Assembly (NCBI GenBank): GCA_947307015.1
Contig: CAMZHV010000019.1
Coordinates: 1-45,084 of the forward strand
From: an uncultured Prevotellaceae bacterium
GTDB lineage: Bacteria > Bacteroidota > Bacteroidia > Bacteroidales > Bacteroidaceae
Length of the DNA stretch: 45,084 nt
Direction: 5' to 3'
Positions 1 to 7,529 of the stretch are shown here, piece after piece. A model generated the notes under the pieces. That model was not told the origin of the DNA and made no database searches. It saw nothing but the letters and a program-made list of their open reading frames with translations. Each line of letters begins with the position of its first letter. Position 1 is the stretch's first letter. The position numbers were made by a program, and so were the translations under genes.

Positions 1-7
1 CTGGGTT

Positions 8-748
8 TTATGCGCATAAGCTTAGCGGTTCTAAGTTCATGATCTTAGCAGCGAACTCGCCGTTCACGTCCTCATAGGTCATCATCGCCAGCTCGATGGC
101 CGCGTCGTTGGGATCGCCGCCGCAGCGCTCGATGGCCGCGTAGACATGCAATAACATCCTTTCCCGCTTGGCCTCGAAGACCTTTTTGCGGTCGGCTGGT
201 GCGAGCTTGCTGTTTTCCCAATGCTCACGGCTGCGGCATGTGTTCTCGCGCTGCGTGATGCAGTGCAGGTTGACTGGCCTGTCGTCCAACGTGCTGAATG
301 GTTTAAATGCCATGTGATCCACGACATTATGGCGGCGGTCGGGGATGGCATAACCCGTCAGCGCCACCATCGTCACCTCAGCGCAAGGGACTTTGTAATG
401 TTTGCCGTCGTGATTGAACATTAAGAACCGTCGTGGCCTGCAACAATTCCGCTGTTTATTATTCCAATCCACGCATGGCGTCAGCTCGCGTCTCATGAGC
501 CTGCCCGTGCGCTTGTCCTTGTAGACATGCCAAAACGTCAGCGCCTCCGTGCGCTTGGCGGCCTGTGCGGGGCAGTACTGTAGGCAGTGGTCGAAGCGCC
601 CTTCATGCGCTGCGTCCCAATTCGGCACCCACTCCAGCCGTCGGCCGTCCGCAAGCCGCCCATTCGGATTCCCTTTATTGATTGGAATGGCGGGTGAGGG
701 CTTACGGTGAATCAATCTAATCTGTCTAATCTGTTTTGTCTGTGTCAT
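8..748 (-). CDS. HNH-type endonuclease, phage/mobile-element style
   Basis: 246-residue basic protein. The centre resembles HNH nucleases: an N-V-V-D-H-M segment at residues 141-146, followed by DDRPVNLHCIT (155-165) and R-E-N (167-169), which fits the D-H ... N-L ... N layout of the beta-beta-alpha metal finger. Cysteine pairs near residues 55/59 and 102/103 could bind a structural metal. Such proteins nick or cut double-stranded DNA and are common in phages and mobile elements. It is the last gene of a tight operon: its ATG lies 5 bases after the stop of the 55-residue gene, and a 53-residue membrane gene precedes that. The nuclease assignment rests on motif reading only; the substrate is unknown. 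Confidence 0.6.
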   Translation of the reverse strand: MTQTKQIRQIRLIHRKPSPAIPINKGNPNGRLADGRRLEWVPNWDAAHEGRFDHCLQYCPAQAAKRTEALTFWHVYKDKRTGRLMRRELTPCVDWNNKQRNCCRPRRFLMFNHDGKHYKVPCAEVTMVALTGYAIPDRRHNVVDHMAFKPFSTLDDRPVNLHCITQRENTCRSREHWENSKLAPADRKKVFEAKRERMLLHVYAAIERCGGDPNDAAIELAMMTYEDVNGEFAAKIMNLEPLSLCA

Positions 749-753
749 AATCT

Positions 754-921
754 TTACGTTTTTTTAGTGCAACAATTATTCTTTCTTCTCTCAGCAGGCA
801 GGAACACCGCTTTCAGCACGTCGCGTATATCGGGCTGCGGGGGAACGAGCTCCACGATCTTTGCCCTGCGTTCCGGCTGTCCGTCTATGCGCAAGCGCTT
901 AGCCTCTTGCCCCTGTGTCAT
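754..921 (-). CDS. 55-residue basic protein, unknown function
   Basis: Small charged protein starting MTQGQEAKRLRIDGQPERR and ending in a lysine-rich tail with two adjacent cysteines. I do not recognise the family. The start is chosen at 921 because its ATG overlaps the TGA of the upstream membrane microprotein (ATGA), the usual sign of translational coupling. A longer reading frame upstream to 1041 would overlap nearly all of that neighbour and is less likely. It sits 5 bases before the HNH gene, so the three are probably co-expressed. Confidence 0.5.
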   Translation of the reverse strand: MTQGQEAKRLRIDGQPERRAKIVELVPPQPDIRDVLKAVFLPAERRKNNCCTKKT

Positions 922-1079
922 ATCCCACCTCCCCGCGCGAACTGCGCGATATACCAGCAGATCACGACCACGGCCGCTATCACCCAAGCGCCGTGCCACA
1001 CCAATTTCTTGAAGTAGTCGGGTTCGCCCTCCAGCCACCACTCGCGGCCAAAGCGAAGATGTTTAAAACGATTTTTCAT
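918..1079 (-). CDS. 53-residue single-pass membrane microprotein
   Basis: The frame reads MKNRFKHLRFGREWWLEGEP and continues into an amphipathic stretch and one hydrophobic segment (about residues 29-46, rich in V, I, A and W), ending RGGGI. The predicted topology is a basic N-terminus inside and one membrane span. The stop overlaps the next start by the ATGA arrangement. A TACTTTCG box about 45 bases upstream (one mismatch to TAnnTTTG) could be its promoter. Not recognised. Its position ahead of an HNH nuclease suggests a mobile-element or phage-derived unit, but that is inference. Confidence 0.5.
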   Translation of the reverse strand: MKNRFKHLRFGREWWLEGEPDYFKKLVWHGAWVIAAVVVICWYIAQFARGGGI

Positions 1080-1140
1080 TCTTGTGTAGATTTTTTAATA
1101 GTTAAACTTAGCTACTAAACTCGGCTGCGAAAGTACATAT

Positions 1141-1181
1141 AAAAACAGAAACGCCCCATAGATTCTTAGCGTCTATGGGGC
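1141..1181 (-). terminator. Intrinsic terminator after the 140-residue gene
   Basis: Arms 1153-1162 and 1172-1181 (GCCCCATAGA / TCTATGGGGC) pair perfectly over 10 bases with a 9-base loop. On the minus strand they are followed by a T-rich run near 1141-1148. A second small palindrome (1208-1224, TCTTAGC arms) lies just after the stop at 1228. Confidence 0.6.
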
Positions 1182-1227
1182 AAATGCTAAACATTTTATA
1201 TGCCTCTTCTTAGCGGCGCTAAGACTT

Positions 1228-1650
1228 TTATATCGCAATGCAGTCTATTAGCGCTTTTTCAAACTGATATGCCAAGCTCAACTCGTCCGTGCTTTTCCAG
1301 GATTCTATCGGTTCGCGGAGCCATGGACTGGAACCAAGTTTCGAAGAGATCGTGTTCGGGGGACAACTGAACTTGAGATCCATGGCCATCGCGTTCATGT
1401 CACGCTCGAACTGTTTCATCGAACGCTGCTCGCAGAACTTCCTGCAAAGCACCATGTAGATGACGGCCCACGAAGCCTGGCCATGCATCAGATTCTGACT
1501 CCTGCGCGCAGCCTCATGAATGTCCCTGTCGGTGGGCTTAGGTTTGGTACCGCCGCCCTTTTCTACCACTTCCGCCTCGGGGAAGAAGCTCAAAAATACA
1601 AATAATCTCTCTACCGCGTCATCGTTGACGCGAATGGTGATTTGTGCCAT
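1228..1650 (-). CDS. Unknown 140-residue protein
   Basis: Protein beginning MAQITIRVNDDAVERLF. The open frame continues upstream to 1809, but a good minus-strand promoter occupies 1807-1838. The longer start would lie on the promoter itself, so the ATG at 1650 is preferred, with a leader of about 150 bases. The sequence contains a K-P-K-P-T-D-R-D-I-H-E-A segment and a hydrophobic ASWAVIYMVLCRKFC stretch, but no motif I can name. An intrinsic terminator follows. It is probably a single-gene unit, typical of accessory genes in Bacteroidales; function unknown. Confidence 0.5.
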   Translation of the reverse strand: MAQITIRVNDDAVERLFVFLSFFPEAEVVEKGGGTKPKPTDRDIHEAARRSQNLMHGQASWAVIYMVLCRKFCEQRSMKQFERDMNAMAMDLKFSCPPNTISSKLGSSPWLREPIESWKSTDELSLAYQFEKALIDCIAI

Positions 1651-1806
1651 TTGTTCCGAAGTTTTTGTGAGGGTGCTGAGGTGAAGCTTCTTGATACCCG
1701 GGTGACTCTCACAGACCTCGGAGTTAATAAATAGAATTAAAAAATGTACGCGCGCAGGTGTGTACCTTTGCACGCCGCAACGGGTTGAAAAGCCAGGTTG
1801 CAGGGG

Positions 1807-1838
1807 CAAAGGTAAAAATTAATTTTATTGGTTACAAG
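1807..1838 (-). promoter_or_regulatory. Bacteroidota-type promoter for the 140-residue gene
   Basis: On the minus strand, CTTG (1835-1838), 20 bases, then TACCTTTG (1807-1814). This matches the TTTG/TAnnTTTG consensus with one mismatch and puts transcription start near 1800. A plus-strand TACCTTTG at 1763-1770 faces it. Confidence 0.55.
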
Positions 1839-1887
1839 TAAATAATGCTGAGGATTACGTAACTTAAACTAACTTCAACAAAAACGG

Positions 1888-1938
1888 GCAAAAAAAATAA
1901 GTTGAGGTCAGTTAAACCTAAACAAACCTCAACTTATA
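1888..1938 (-). terminator. Intrinsic terminator after the 567-residue gene
   Basis: Arms 1897-1908 and 1927-1938 (ATAAGTTGAGGT / ACCTCAACTTAT) form a perfect 12-base stem with an 18-base loop. On the minus strand they are followed by a run of T residues (1889-1896), 22 bases after the stop codon at 1960. Confidence 0.7.
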
Positions 1939-1959
1939 GCAAATGTAGACGTGGTTAAA

Positions 1960-3663
1960 TTATGCCCTTTCGTATTCCTGCCTTATCTTTTCTATCACCT
2001 CTTCGTCAACTTTCCCGTTTTTCATAGGTTTCTTCTCCTTAAAACAACGAGAAATAAGGGCATCCGACCCTGTGATAGTAGGGAATTCTTTTCTTATGGA
2101 ATATGCCGTAGGCTTCTTAGACAACCATTCTATCCACAGGGCTCTTGTTAATATTTTGAGAGCTTCTGTATCTCTTTTATTGCCGATGAGACGGTGCAGT
2201 TTTCTAATTATTATTTCTGTTCTCCATGCATCTTTGATAAACTCTCGGAATTCTTTATTATGTTTGTTGTCTTTCTTTACCGCAGCCTGGGGTTGGAGAT
2301 TTTGAGCAGAACCAAAGACAGGATCTATAAGGTACCGTTTCACCCATCGTTTTTGGTAACTTAGATAAATGAGACACATTCTAAAATCGTTTTTCTTTGC
2401 AGGAAGATTATTCAATATTTCTAGCAATTGTTGCCAATGTTCATTAGCAACAAACCTTATTTCTCCACATTCGTAGTATAAATCATTTTCTCTTGCGACA
2501 TAATTGCTAAAACTATAAGCGTAGTAATTATCAATCTCTTTTTCCGTCAGTTTCTTTACATCCTTATGATAGTACATGGCAGCAGGCTTCTGAATATACT
2601 CTATATAATCTTTAGTATAAGATTCAGACATTTCATAGCATTCAATCAATTCTAGATAAGCGTCTTCTGGCATTATTGCCTTTTCGGCTAAGCTTTTCAA
2701 ATAGGAAAGATTATTCATCAGGACAAGAATCCTTTCTATAAGATTTTCCATAAGTTCCGGAGCCATAGACTGCGCCAGTCTCATGGTTAGTTCAGCCTCC
2801 CGTGGTTCCTTTATCGTTCTAACGTCCCTTAATCCATTTAGGAAATCCTTATCAAGTGATAATCGTGCAGATTCGGCTAACTTTTTCGCCATTTCCTTAT
2901 CAGAGGGACGTGATTTCGCAAGTATGCATAACTTTGTCAATTCTTCTTTCGAAAGAGATAGTTTGGAACTGGAATGAGCAAGAATCCTTAACGTGTTAAA
3001 AACATGGTTGATCTGTTGAGTCGTTCCATTGGTTGACGTTAAGAACTCAGCCCCCATAGACTGAATCAATTGATCGATACTGCCACCTATTAGCTCATAT
3101 TGCTTTTTCAGATTATCCGCTCCATTAAGTAAGTAACAGGTTCTAAGATGATTGATTTCGCCATAACGAGCCAAGCCAACGATGAAATCATCAGCCTCAA
3201 TGACATCATTCATTACACCCATGATTTCCATAAAGCAGTCTCGTGACAAACTAAAAGGACTTTCATATTCGCGCAACGGAAGAATACTATCTTGAAGTTC
3301 GAATCGACGCGCCAACTTTAGAATACCTACAGCTGCATTACGGATACAATCGAACTCGTCTTTCCAAGGATTGAGAAGCCAGAAGAATTCTTGCTCTCCG
3401 ACATCGAAAGGATTGAAAACCAATTTCAAATGTCCGCTGCGATAGGCCGACATGGAACGGACTGAAAAGCCAGTGCCTTTCGTGTTACAATCAGCACACT
3501 CTCCCTGGGCTTTCAAATCGGATTTCTTCTTGCTGGTTTCTTCGTTATAATCCCACGCATACTGCAAATCTAAATTCGTTCGCAGTATATCACTTCCTTC
3601 AAAAATGTTCGTTCCACATTTTTCAAGACGCTTCAGTTCTTTATAAGCTTCATTGAATGTCAT
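1960..3663 (-). CDS. Large unknown protein, AT-rich gene
   Basis: 567-residue protein starting MTFNEAYKELKRLEKCGTNI. It is acidic to neutral, largely helical in appearance, has no signal peptide or membrane span, and has a C-A-D-C pair near residue 57. The C-terminal third is strongly basic (KR, KK and RR clusters with a KEKKPMKNGKVDEEVIEKIR segment), which could bind nucleic acid. I do not recognise the family. Its base composition is clearly more AT-rich than the metabolic genes further right, as is that of the next two genes, which suggests a horizontally acquired or strain-specific block. It ends in a clear terminator. Confidence 0.6.
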   Translation of the reverse strand: MTFNEAYKELKRLEKCGTNIFEGSDILRTNLDLQYAWDYNEETSKKKSDLKAQGECADCNTKGTGFSVRSMSAYRSGHLKLVFNPFDVGEQEFFWLLNPWKDEFDCIRNAAVGILKLARRFELQDSILPLREYESPFSLSRDCFMEIMGVMNDVIEADDFIVGLARYGEINHLRTCYLLNGADNLKKQYELIGGSIDQLIQSMGAEFLTSTNGTTQQINHVFNTLRILAHSSSKLSLSKEELTKLCILAKSRPSDKEMAKKLAESARLSLDKDFLNGLRDVRTIKEPREAELTMRLAQSMAPELMENLIERILVLMNNLSYLKSLAEKAIMPEDAYLELIECYEMSESYTKDYIEYIQKPAAMYYHKDVKKLTEKEIDNYYAYSFSNYVARENDLYYECGEIRFVANEHWQQLLEILNNLPAKKNDFRMCLIYLSYQKRWVKRYLIDPVFGSAQNLQPQAAVKKDNKHNKEFREFIKDAWRTEIIIRKLHRLIGNKRDTEALKILTRALWIEWLSKKPTAYSIRKEFPTITGSDALISRCFKEKKPMKNGKVDEEVIEKIRQEYERA

Positions 3664-3703
3664 ATTATTGGAGTTTTAGAATGAGAAGCCATCTCATAAT
3701 TTG

Positions 3704-4162
3704 TTAGTAGTAATTGGCTTCGACGTATTCTTTAAGCATCTCTTCGCGAATGACCTCTTTTATCAATGCACACGAAGATTGAACCAGTCCGTCAGAACTA
3801 TAAGCAGATAAATTATAGCCTGTATATTGTCTGTACTTACTGTTGATGTCATCCAAAATTTTCTGTTCTTCCTTTTGTGCAAATATTAAATCATTATTTG
3901 CCTTGATATATTCATCTGAGCCCTCCGTAAGCGCAGTTAATGATTCTTCTATTTTAACTCTTTGCGAACGTGACTCTTTTAATCTCCAGAAATTATTATC
4001 AACACGTCTGGTTACGTCTAAAACCTTTTGATCAAATTCAAACATCTCTTCTTGGAATTTTTGTGACACAGCTTCGCTTTTGCGTGAATTCGTCCCGCTA
4101 CTGTTGTTGCAAGCCATAACAACAAGCGACACTATTAGAAGTAGCATATTAATCTTTTTCAT
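3704..4162 (-). CDS. Small lipoprotein with coiled-coil body, unknown function
   Basis: 152-residue protein. The start is set at MKKINMLLLIVSLVVMACNN because this gives a standard lipoprotein signal peptide with lipobox V-M-A-C; an upstream ATG at 4216 would bury the signal. After the cysteine comes a short serine/asparagine-rich linker, then about 80 residues rich in E, K, Q and R (FDQKVLDVTRRVDNNFWRLK region) likely to form a helical bundle or coiled coil, and a tail ending EYVEANYY. Probably anchored in the outer or inner membrane and facing the periplasm. Same strand as its neighbours and 40 bases upstream of the 567-residue gene. Confidence 0.55.
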   Translation of the reverse strand: MKKINMLLLIVSLVVMACNNSSGTNSRKSEAVSQKFQEEMFEFDQKVLDVTRRVDNNFWRLKESRSQRVKIEESLTALTEGSDEYIKANNDLIFAQKEEQKILDDINSKYRQYTGYNLSAYSSDGLVQSSCALIKEVIREEMLKEYVEANYY

Positions 4163-4243
4163 TTCTTTCTGCCCTGAATCCGTGTCGGACACAACTGTTA
4201 GGAGTTTATTAAACATTCTGAATAATTCTCTTCGATTTACCTT

Positions 4244-5845
4244 TTATCTCTTCACCTTCACAACCTTATCGCCGACCTTCACGACAACCACCTCTTCGCC
4301 ACCGCCTACCGTGACCCGCGTCACCGTGTCAGCTGCTGTGGCTGTTGCGATGAGGCGTCCAGAGAGGTCATAGACTACTATCGGCGTGCCTGCCTGAGCG
4401 CCTTCAATCATCAGTTGGTTGCCCTCAGATTGTATGAGCACAGGCACCGCCTTCACACCAGCCATCGCGTCCTCATCATTCTCTGTTATCCCCTCCTTCT
4501 GAGGCTCCACTTCTATCCAGCACAGCGTCGCCGTAGCCACCTCAGAATCAATATATCCCTCTTTCGTAGCATAGACGCTAATCATATAAGTTACGTTCAA
4601 ATTCACGGTAGCCGTAAAGTTCTTCTTAATGTCCGTATCAGTTATCTCCGACACAAATTGCACATCCTCCGTCGCGCTCTTGAACGTCAGTTGCCCGTTC
4701 TGATAGGCTATCGTTGGCGTAGCACATTGCTCTAAAGGTTGGAGAGGTATGAATGAGCCCGTCACTATTACGTCATGATCAGGCATTGTTTCGGGAATTT
4801 CACTCCAGCCTGAAAATGTATATCCCTCCTTTGATGGTTCTATCTCTGGAGTGATGTTTGTGCCATAGCCTAACTCATAACACTTATATTCCTCGCCATC
4901 AACCATGTATGTCAAATTATAGCTGTTGATGGAGAAAGTTCCAGTAACCGTTACGTCGTGTGCTGGCATTGTTTCAGGGATTTCGCTCCAACCGCTGAAG
5001 GTATAACCTTCCTTCATAGGATTTGGTTCAGGAGTAATAGCTTCCCCGACCTCCAATATATAAGCTTTATAGTCATACCCATCTATCTGATACGTCAATG
5101 TATAATTAGAGTTAGAGGAAAGTGTCGAAACGGCCCTTATCAGTCTTCCTATATAGCGAACGGCCAAAACACCAGAATTTGTATTTCCCGTTTCCGTAAA
5201 ACCATAACCTCCTTCTGAACTACCTCCTAAAGATGACGACCAATAACAAGCGTATTCTCCTAAATGTTGCTTTTTCCAAGTATTAAAACAATAGCCTCCC
5301 ATAGGTAAGAATATATACTTGTTGTTTTTTCCTATCACCTTATAGCCATTTGTTCCATTTAATGTTACAGGCTGCCAAGTGCACTCTGATACTAACTCAT
5401 TCCACTGTGCCTTTGTTGGGAGTTTCCAGCTTTCTCCCCAAAGTACGCATGCAGCGTCGTCATCCCATTCTAATTCTGTCTTATTATCGTAAAATCCATC
5501 ATAACCATGCTTTGACGCATCAGCCTCTAATACGTATTTTGTATAGCCCTTGATGGTTTCTGTTACAGTAAATCCATCATCATCGATATATTCAATTTTT
5601 GTAATTTTATACAGTGGGCAATTATCTTGCTCAAACAATAACGAATTTCTAATAGTAGTTTCGCCCCATGCAAAGTAATTACCATATTCTGTAACGTCAG
5701 TTGCTCCCAAATTCATATTAGCCCATAAAGTACCACTTGAAAGTCCCAAATCAACGGTTTTTAATTTTTCCGGCAACTGAGAAAAGGCTTTAATGCAAAT
5801 TATGAATGAGAATAGAGCCCCAATAAAAAAGACTTTTGTTTTCAT
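4244..5845 (-). CDS. Exported protein: FISUMP-like domain, two InlB B-type repeats, T9SS-like C-terminus
   Basis: 533 residues. There is a signal peptide (KVFFIGALFSFIICIKAFS). Residues ~30-240 resemble the Fibrobacter-type paralogous domain (VDLGLSSGTLWANMNLGA, later WKLPTKAQWNELV and CYWSSS). Two ~58-residue Listeria-Bacteroides repeats follow (about 250-308 and 309-366), each with EGYTFSGWSEIPETMP. A domain beginning CATPTIAYQNGQLTF resembles those of Prevotella surface proteins. The last ~65 residues (VVYDLSGRLIATATAADTV, then VVKVGDKVVKVKR) resemble a type A T9SS sorting domain. It is probably secreted or attached to the cell surface; its ligand is unknown. A rod-shaped RNA and terminator lie just upstream, so it may be transcribed by readthrough or by a weak promoter of its own. 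Confidence 0.75.
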   Translation of the reverse strand: MKTKVFFIGALFSFIICIKAFSQLPEKLKTVDLGLSSGTLWANMNLGATDVTEYGNYFAWGETTIRNSLLFEQDNCPLYKITKIEYIDDDGFTVTETIKGYTKYVLEADASKHGYDGFYDNKTELEWDDDAACVLWGESWKLPTKAQWNELVSECTWQPVTLNGTNGYKVIGKNNKYIFLPMGGYCFNTWKKQHLGEYACYWSSSLGGSSEGGYGFTETGNTNSGVLAVRYIGRLIRAVSTLSSNSNYTLTYQIDGYDYKAYILEVGEAITPEPNPMKEGYTFSGWSEIPETMPAHDVTVTGTFSINSYNLTYMVDGEEYKCYELGYGTNITPEIEPSKEGYTFSGWSEIPETMPDHDVIVTGSFIPLQPLEQCATPTIAYQNGQLTFKSATEDVQFVSEITDTDIKKNFTATVNLNVTYMISVYATKEGYIDSEVATATLCWIEVEPQKEGITENDEDAMAGVKAVPVLIQSEGNQLMIEGAQAGTPIVVYDLSGRLIATATAADTVTRVTVGGGEEVVVVKVGDKVVKVKR

Positions 5846-5884
5846 AATTGTTTAAAATAATTATATTTGTATTGTGTAGATAGT

Positions 5885-6072
5885 ATAAAAAAAGAAAACG
5901 TGGACTACTTACTTCGTCTACGTTATCTGAGGTATCGCCAAACACCTAACACACTATATCCGAGTAAAAGCCCACGCCATCTGGCGTGAGCATCCTTGGC
6001 TCTTTACTCTTGTGTGTTACTTTAATTTTGGCGAAATTCAGATAACAAGAATCAAAGCGGATGCGTCATCCT
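5885..6072 (-). ncRNA. Rod-shaped structured RNA with its own terminator (6S-like candidate)
   Basis: Five nested perfect stems face each other: 5922-5930/6038-6046 (9 bp), 5936-5942/6027-6033 (7), 5947-5954/6012-6019 (8), 5962-5968/6003-6009 (7) and a terminal CACGCC/GGCGTG hairpin (5973-5978/5983-5988). Internal loops separate them, the largest just below the terminal hairpin. On the minus strand the rod is followed by a hairpin (5899-5905/5916-5922, one G-T pair) and a T-rich run, an intrinsic terminator. This fixes the minus strand. A small GGATG/CATCC hairpin (6059-6071) starts it. A long rod with a bubble and terminator recalls 6S RNA, but I cannot confirm that; a leader attenuator for the downstream exported protein is an alternative. 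Confidence 0.55.
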
Positions 6073-6130
6073 TATGTCTTTATGAGTTATGATGTTATGT
6101 CATAGGCCAAATATGATGTTAATGGTTAAA

Positions 6131-6195
6131 GGTTCTTGAAGTGTCAAGCGAGCAAGCTCGATCGCGCTAAGGCTTATTTCGGCTCACTCAGAGCC
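6131..6195. repeat. Short palindromic segments, related to the 61-base repeat further right
   Basis: GGTTCTTGAAGTGTCAAGCG (6131-6150) differs by one base from the core of the repeat at 31811-31871 and 38042-38102. It is followed by a CGAGC/GCTCG palindrome and GGCTC/GAGCC arms (6181-6195). The segment lies inside the presumed transcript that starts near 6210. Confidence 0.45.
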
Positions 6196-6216
6196 GTTTC
6201 CTTGCCCTTTCGGGGA

Positions 6217-6250
6217 CAAAAGTACAAAAACATTTGTGAATCGTTGCAAA
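6217..6250 (-). promoter_or_regulatory. Promoter for the rod-shaped RNA
   Basis: On the minus strand, TTTG (6247-6250), 22 bases, then TACTTTTG (6217-6224). It predicts a start near 6210 and a transcript of about 325 bases ending at the terminator around 5885-5895. No coding frame lies between. The 22-base spacing is slightly long. Confidence 0.5.
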
Positions 6251-6305
6251 AAAAGAGGGGAAAAATTTGGAGGGAAGTGAAAAAAACAGAATATTGGGGA
6301 TAACC

Positions 6306-7478
6306 TTATGCTAAGCTCTTCAGTCCATTGATGATGCGACGTGTGCCTTCGATGACACGTGAGCGCTGGGTGGCGAGATTGATACGCATGAAGCCTTGCT
6401 GACCGTACATCTCACCGCCATTGATCCAAACCTTGTAGTTCTTGCGCAGGTAGTCGGAGATCTCATTGGAAGTCAGGGGGAAGGCGGTGACATCCATCCA
6501 AGCGAGGTAAGTGCCTTCGAGGGGTGCGATGGGCAGTGCGGGAAAGGCGGATTGCATCTCGCGAAGGAAGAGGCGGTAGTTGTCATAGATATAGGCGACG
6601 AGGGCATCGAGCCAGGCCTCGCCCTCGGATGTATAGGCTGCCTGCAACGCTACGAAGCTGAAGCAGTTGATGTCGCAGATCTCATTGATGTTGATTTGTC
6701 GATCGATGCGATGGCGCAGGTCGTCGAAGCGCGTGATGATATAGGCAGCCATCAGACCAGCCGTATTGAAGGCTTTGTTGGGCGCATTGGCAACAACCCA
6801 TTGGCAGTCAGCGGCATCTGCGATGGGTGCGAAGGGCAGGTAGCTGCGTCCGAGCTGCGGGTCGATGAACTCGCAGTGTATCTCGTCGGAGAGGAGAATC
6901 ATGTCATAGCGATGGCAGAGGTCAGCCACACGGCGCAACTCATCCAATGTCCACACACGGCCCGTCGGGTTGTGCGGATTACAGAAGAGGAACAGGCGCG
7001 GGCGCTCGCGGGCGACGGTCTGCTCCAAGGCTTCGAAATCAATGGTGTAGCTCTCGGCCTCGGGCTTCCACGTCAACGGAAACTCGATGGAGCGGCTGCC
7101 GTTGTTGCGCACGCTGGAGAAGAAGCAGTTGTAGGCAGGCGTGAAGAAAAGCACGGACTCCTCGGGGTGCACCAGCGCCTGGATGATGACCGAGAAAGCA
7201 GGCACAACCCCGCTGGTGTAGAGCATCCACTCACGCTGTGGCGCCCAGCCATGACGATGGCTGTTCCACCATGTGATGGCATCATAGAACGCATCGGGAA
7301 TCAGGTTGTAGGCATAGACACCATGCTCGGCACGTCGCATGACGGCCGCCTTGACGCAGGGCGCTGTCTCAAAATCCATGTCGGCCACCCACATGGGCAG
7401 CACGCCTTCTTCGGCTTCGTCCCATTTCACGCAGTTGGTGCCGCGGCGGGGAATCTCTTGGTTGAAGTTGTAGTTCAT
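6306..7478 (-). CDS. patB: PatB/MalY-type PLP aminotransferase (probable cystathionine beta-lyase)
   Basis: 390 residues, the usual length for this fold-type I family, which cleaves cystathionine and other cysteine conjugates to a thiol, pyruvate and ammonia. Visible family marks: MWVADMDFETAP (29-40), TSGVVPAFSVIIQ (88-100), NPHNPTGRVWT (167-177) with the cofactor-binding Asn170, LSDEIHCEF (196-204) with Asp198, the Schiff-base lysine in NAPNKAFNTAGL (Lys235), and a C-terminal FMRINLA with the carboxylate-binding arginine. Cytoplasmic. It lies 51 bases after the DUF3737 gene and may be cotranscribed with it and the MATE gene. The MalY and PatB roles cannot be separated from sequence alone. 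Confidence 0.88.
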   Translation of the reverse strand: MNYNFNQEIPRRGTNCVKWDEAEEGVLPMWVADMDFETAPCVKAAVMRRAEHGVYAYNLIPDAFYDAITWWNSHRHGWAPQREWMLYTSGVVPAFSVIIQALVHPEESVLFFTPAYNCFFSSVRNNGSRSIEFPLTWKPEAESYTIDFEALEQTVARERPRLFLFCNPHNPTGRVWTLDELRRVADLCHRYDMILLSDEIHCEFIDPQLGRSYLPFAPIADAADCQWVVANAPNKAFNTAGLMAAYIITRFDDLRHRIDRQININEICDINCFSFVALQAAYTSEGEAWLDALVAYIYDNYRLFLREMQSAFPALPIAPLEGTYLAWMDVTAFPLTSNEISDYLRKNYKVWINGGEMYGQQGFMRINLATQRSRVIEGTRRIINGLKSLA

Positions 7479-7529
7479 ATTAGGTGGTGGGAATCGCTGT
7501 AGAACAGCGATATACGGAACAAAAAAAAT

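Noticed and set aside
6396..7502. Long plus-strand frame opposite patB
   Set aside because: It is the antisense shadow of a well-supported aminotransferase; composition (G, V, E, H-rich) is typical of a shadow frame.
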